Below, piece by piece: positions 35,174 to 35,376 of a stretch of DNA of 35,376 bases (its first letter is position 1; each line of letters begins with the position of its first letter). The position numbers and the translations under genes were made by a program. Where the stretch lies: positions 1-35,376 of IMG/VR virus record IMGVR_UViG_3300023184_000008. One strand, given 5' to 3'. The notes beneath the pieces are model-generated. The model worked only from the letters and a program-made list of their open reading frames with translations, was not told the origin of the DNA and did not search any database. Source of the DNA: a virus.

Positions 35174-35376
35174 TTAAGCTGTTAGAACGCCGTTAAATTG
35201 TGCGCCTGAAGCAGTAAGATTACCAGCCCAGCCGATTAATTTAACAATAGCGTCTTGATTTACAGATTGACGTTCACCACCGATTGGCACAAAGTTTCTG
35301 TCTTTGTGTGGGCGGAAGAAAATGTAGTCTGTGTTTAAGAAATACATGTGGTTAGCTGGTTCTTGCGCACCAATAC
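35174..35376 (-). CDS. Major capsid protein, C-terminal end (joins 1-920)
   Basis: This segment holds the last 25 codons of the capsid gene plus its 127-base repeat of the left end. On the circle the reading frame passes from position 1 to 35249 without change: ...NQDAIVKLIGWAGNLTASGA then QFNGVLTA and a TAA stop. The gene totals 996 bases including the stop. No disruption is present. Confidence 0.9.
   Translation of the reverse strand, partial: IGAQEPANHMYFLNTDYIFFRPHKDRNFVPIGGERQSVNQDAIVKLIGWAGNLTASGAQFNGVLTA
35250..35376. repeat. Terminal overlap of circular contig, right copy
   Basis: This copy is identical to bases 1-127. In a linear reading these 127 bases should be removed to give the unique 35,249-bp genome. 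Confidence 0.97.

Noticed and set aside
1-35376. True direct terminal repeat of 127 bp as genome ends
   Set aside because: The repeat lies inside the capsid coding sequence and has exactly a common assembler k-mer length; a k-mer overlap of a circular contig is simpler. Reads would be needed to prove it.
1-35376. Diversity-generating retroelement, considered because the capsid resembles BPP-1-like phages
   Set aside because: No reverse transcriptase motif (such as YADD-type) is present in any frame and no template/variable repeat pair was found; the fibre repeats are ordinary duplications.
1-35376. CRISPR array, tRNA genes or insertion sequence
   Set aside because: No regularly spaced short repeats, no cloverleaf-type sequence and no transposase motif was seen; gene packing leaves almost no free space.

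Overview
The window is best read as one complete, AT-rich genome of a tailed phage with podovirus-type gene content, assembled as a circle. The last 127 bases (35250-35376) repeat the first 127 exactly. The major capsid gene runs across the junction in frame: 1-920 continues at 35249 and stops at 35174, giving 331 codons. The non-redundant genome is therefore 35,249 bp. An overlap of exactly 127 is the usual largest k-mer of common short-read assemblers, so it more likely marks circularity than a biological terminal repeat. I see no integrase, repressor, RNA polymerase, DNA polymerase, tRNA or CRISPR array. No tape measure, tail tube or sheath is visible, while a P22-type portal, a gp4-like adaptor and a gp10-like tail hub are; this points to a short-tailed phage that uses host polymerases. 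Gene families and the AGGAG-type ribosome sites fit a Gram-negative, perhaps proteobacterial, host; the host is not identifiable from sequence alone.

Layout. (1) A plus-strand early operon (18119-21373) starts at a strong-looking promoter (TTGACA at 18057). It carries several miniproteins, a single-strand annealing protein, a YqaJ/lambda-exonuclease-type nuclease, an SSB-like protein, a SleB-type cell-wall hydrolase, small unknowns and a DUF6378-like protein, and ends at a hairpin terminator (21474-21495). (2) A divergent minus-strand early/middle operon (17987 down to 13882) carries a replication initiator/helicase loader, a DnaB-like helicase, NinB/Orf, a DUF1364-type zinc/HNH protein, a PD-(D/E)XK-like protein, a wHTH protein and, last, a small Q-like/sigma-region-4-like protein. 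(3) An extended -10 promoter (13846-13874) follows that gene, and about 60 nt further on lies an intrinsic terminator (13781-13808). Beyond it the late operon runs on the minus strand for more than 27 kb: small proteins, terminase, portal, a fibre-rich block, scaffold and capsid, then through the junction to decoration protein, head-tail adaptor, tail hub, ejection proteins, another tail fibre, the lysis block and a metallophosphoesterase, ending at 21506 opposite the early operon.

Taken together this resembles lambdoid logic: divergent red-like and O/P/nin/Q-like operons, with a promoter-terminator switch feeding the late genes. The immunity region is reduced to about 130 bp of head-to-head promoters. 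The most notable points are that late-gene switch, the compact recombination module whose SSB-like member ends in an SSB-type acidic tip, and a fibre cassette inserted between portal and scaffold that shows duplication and a vestigial gene start.
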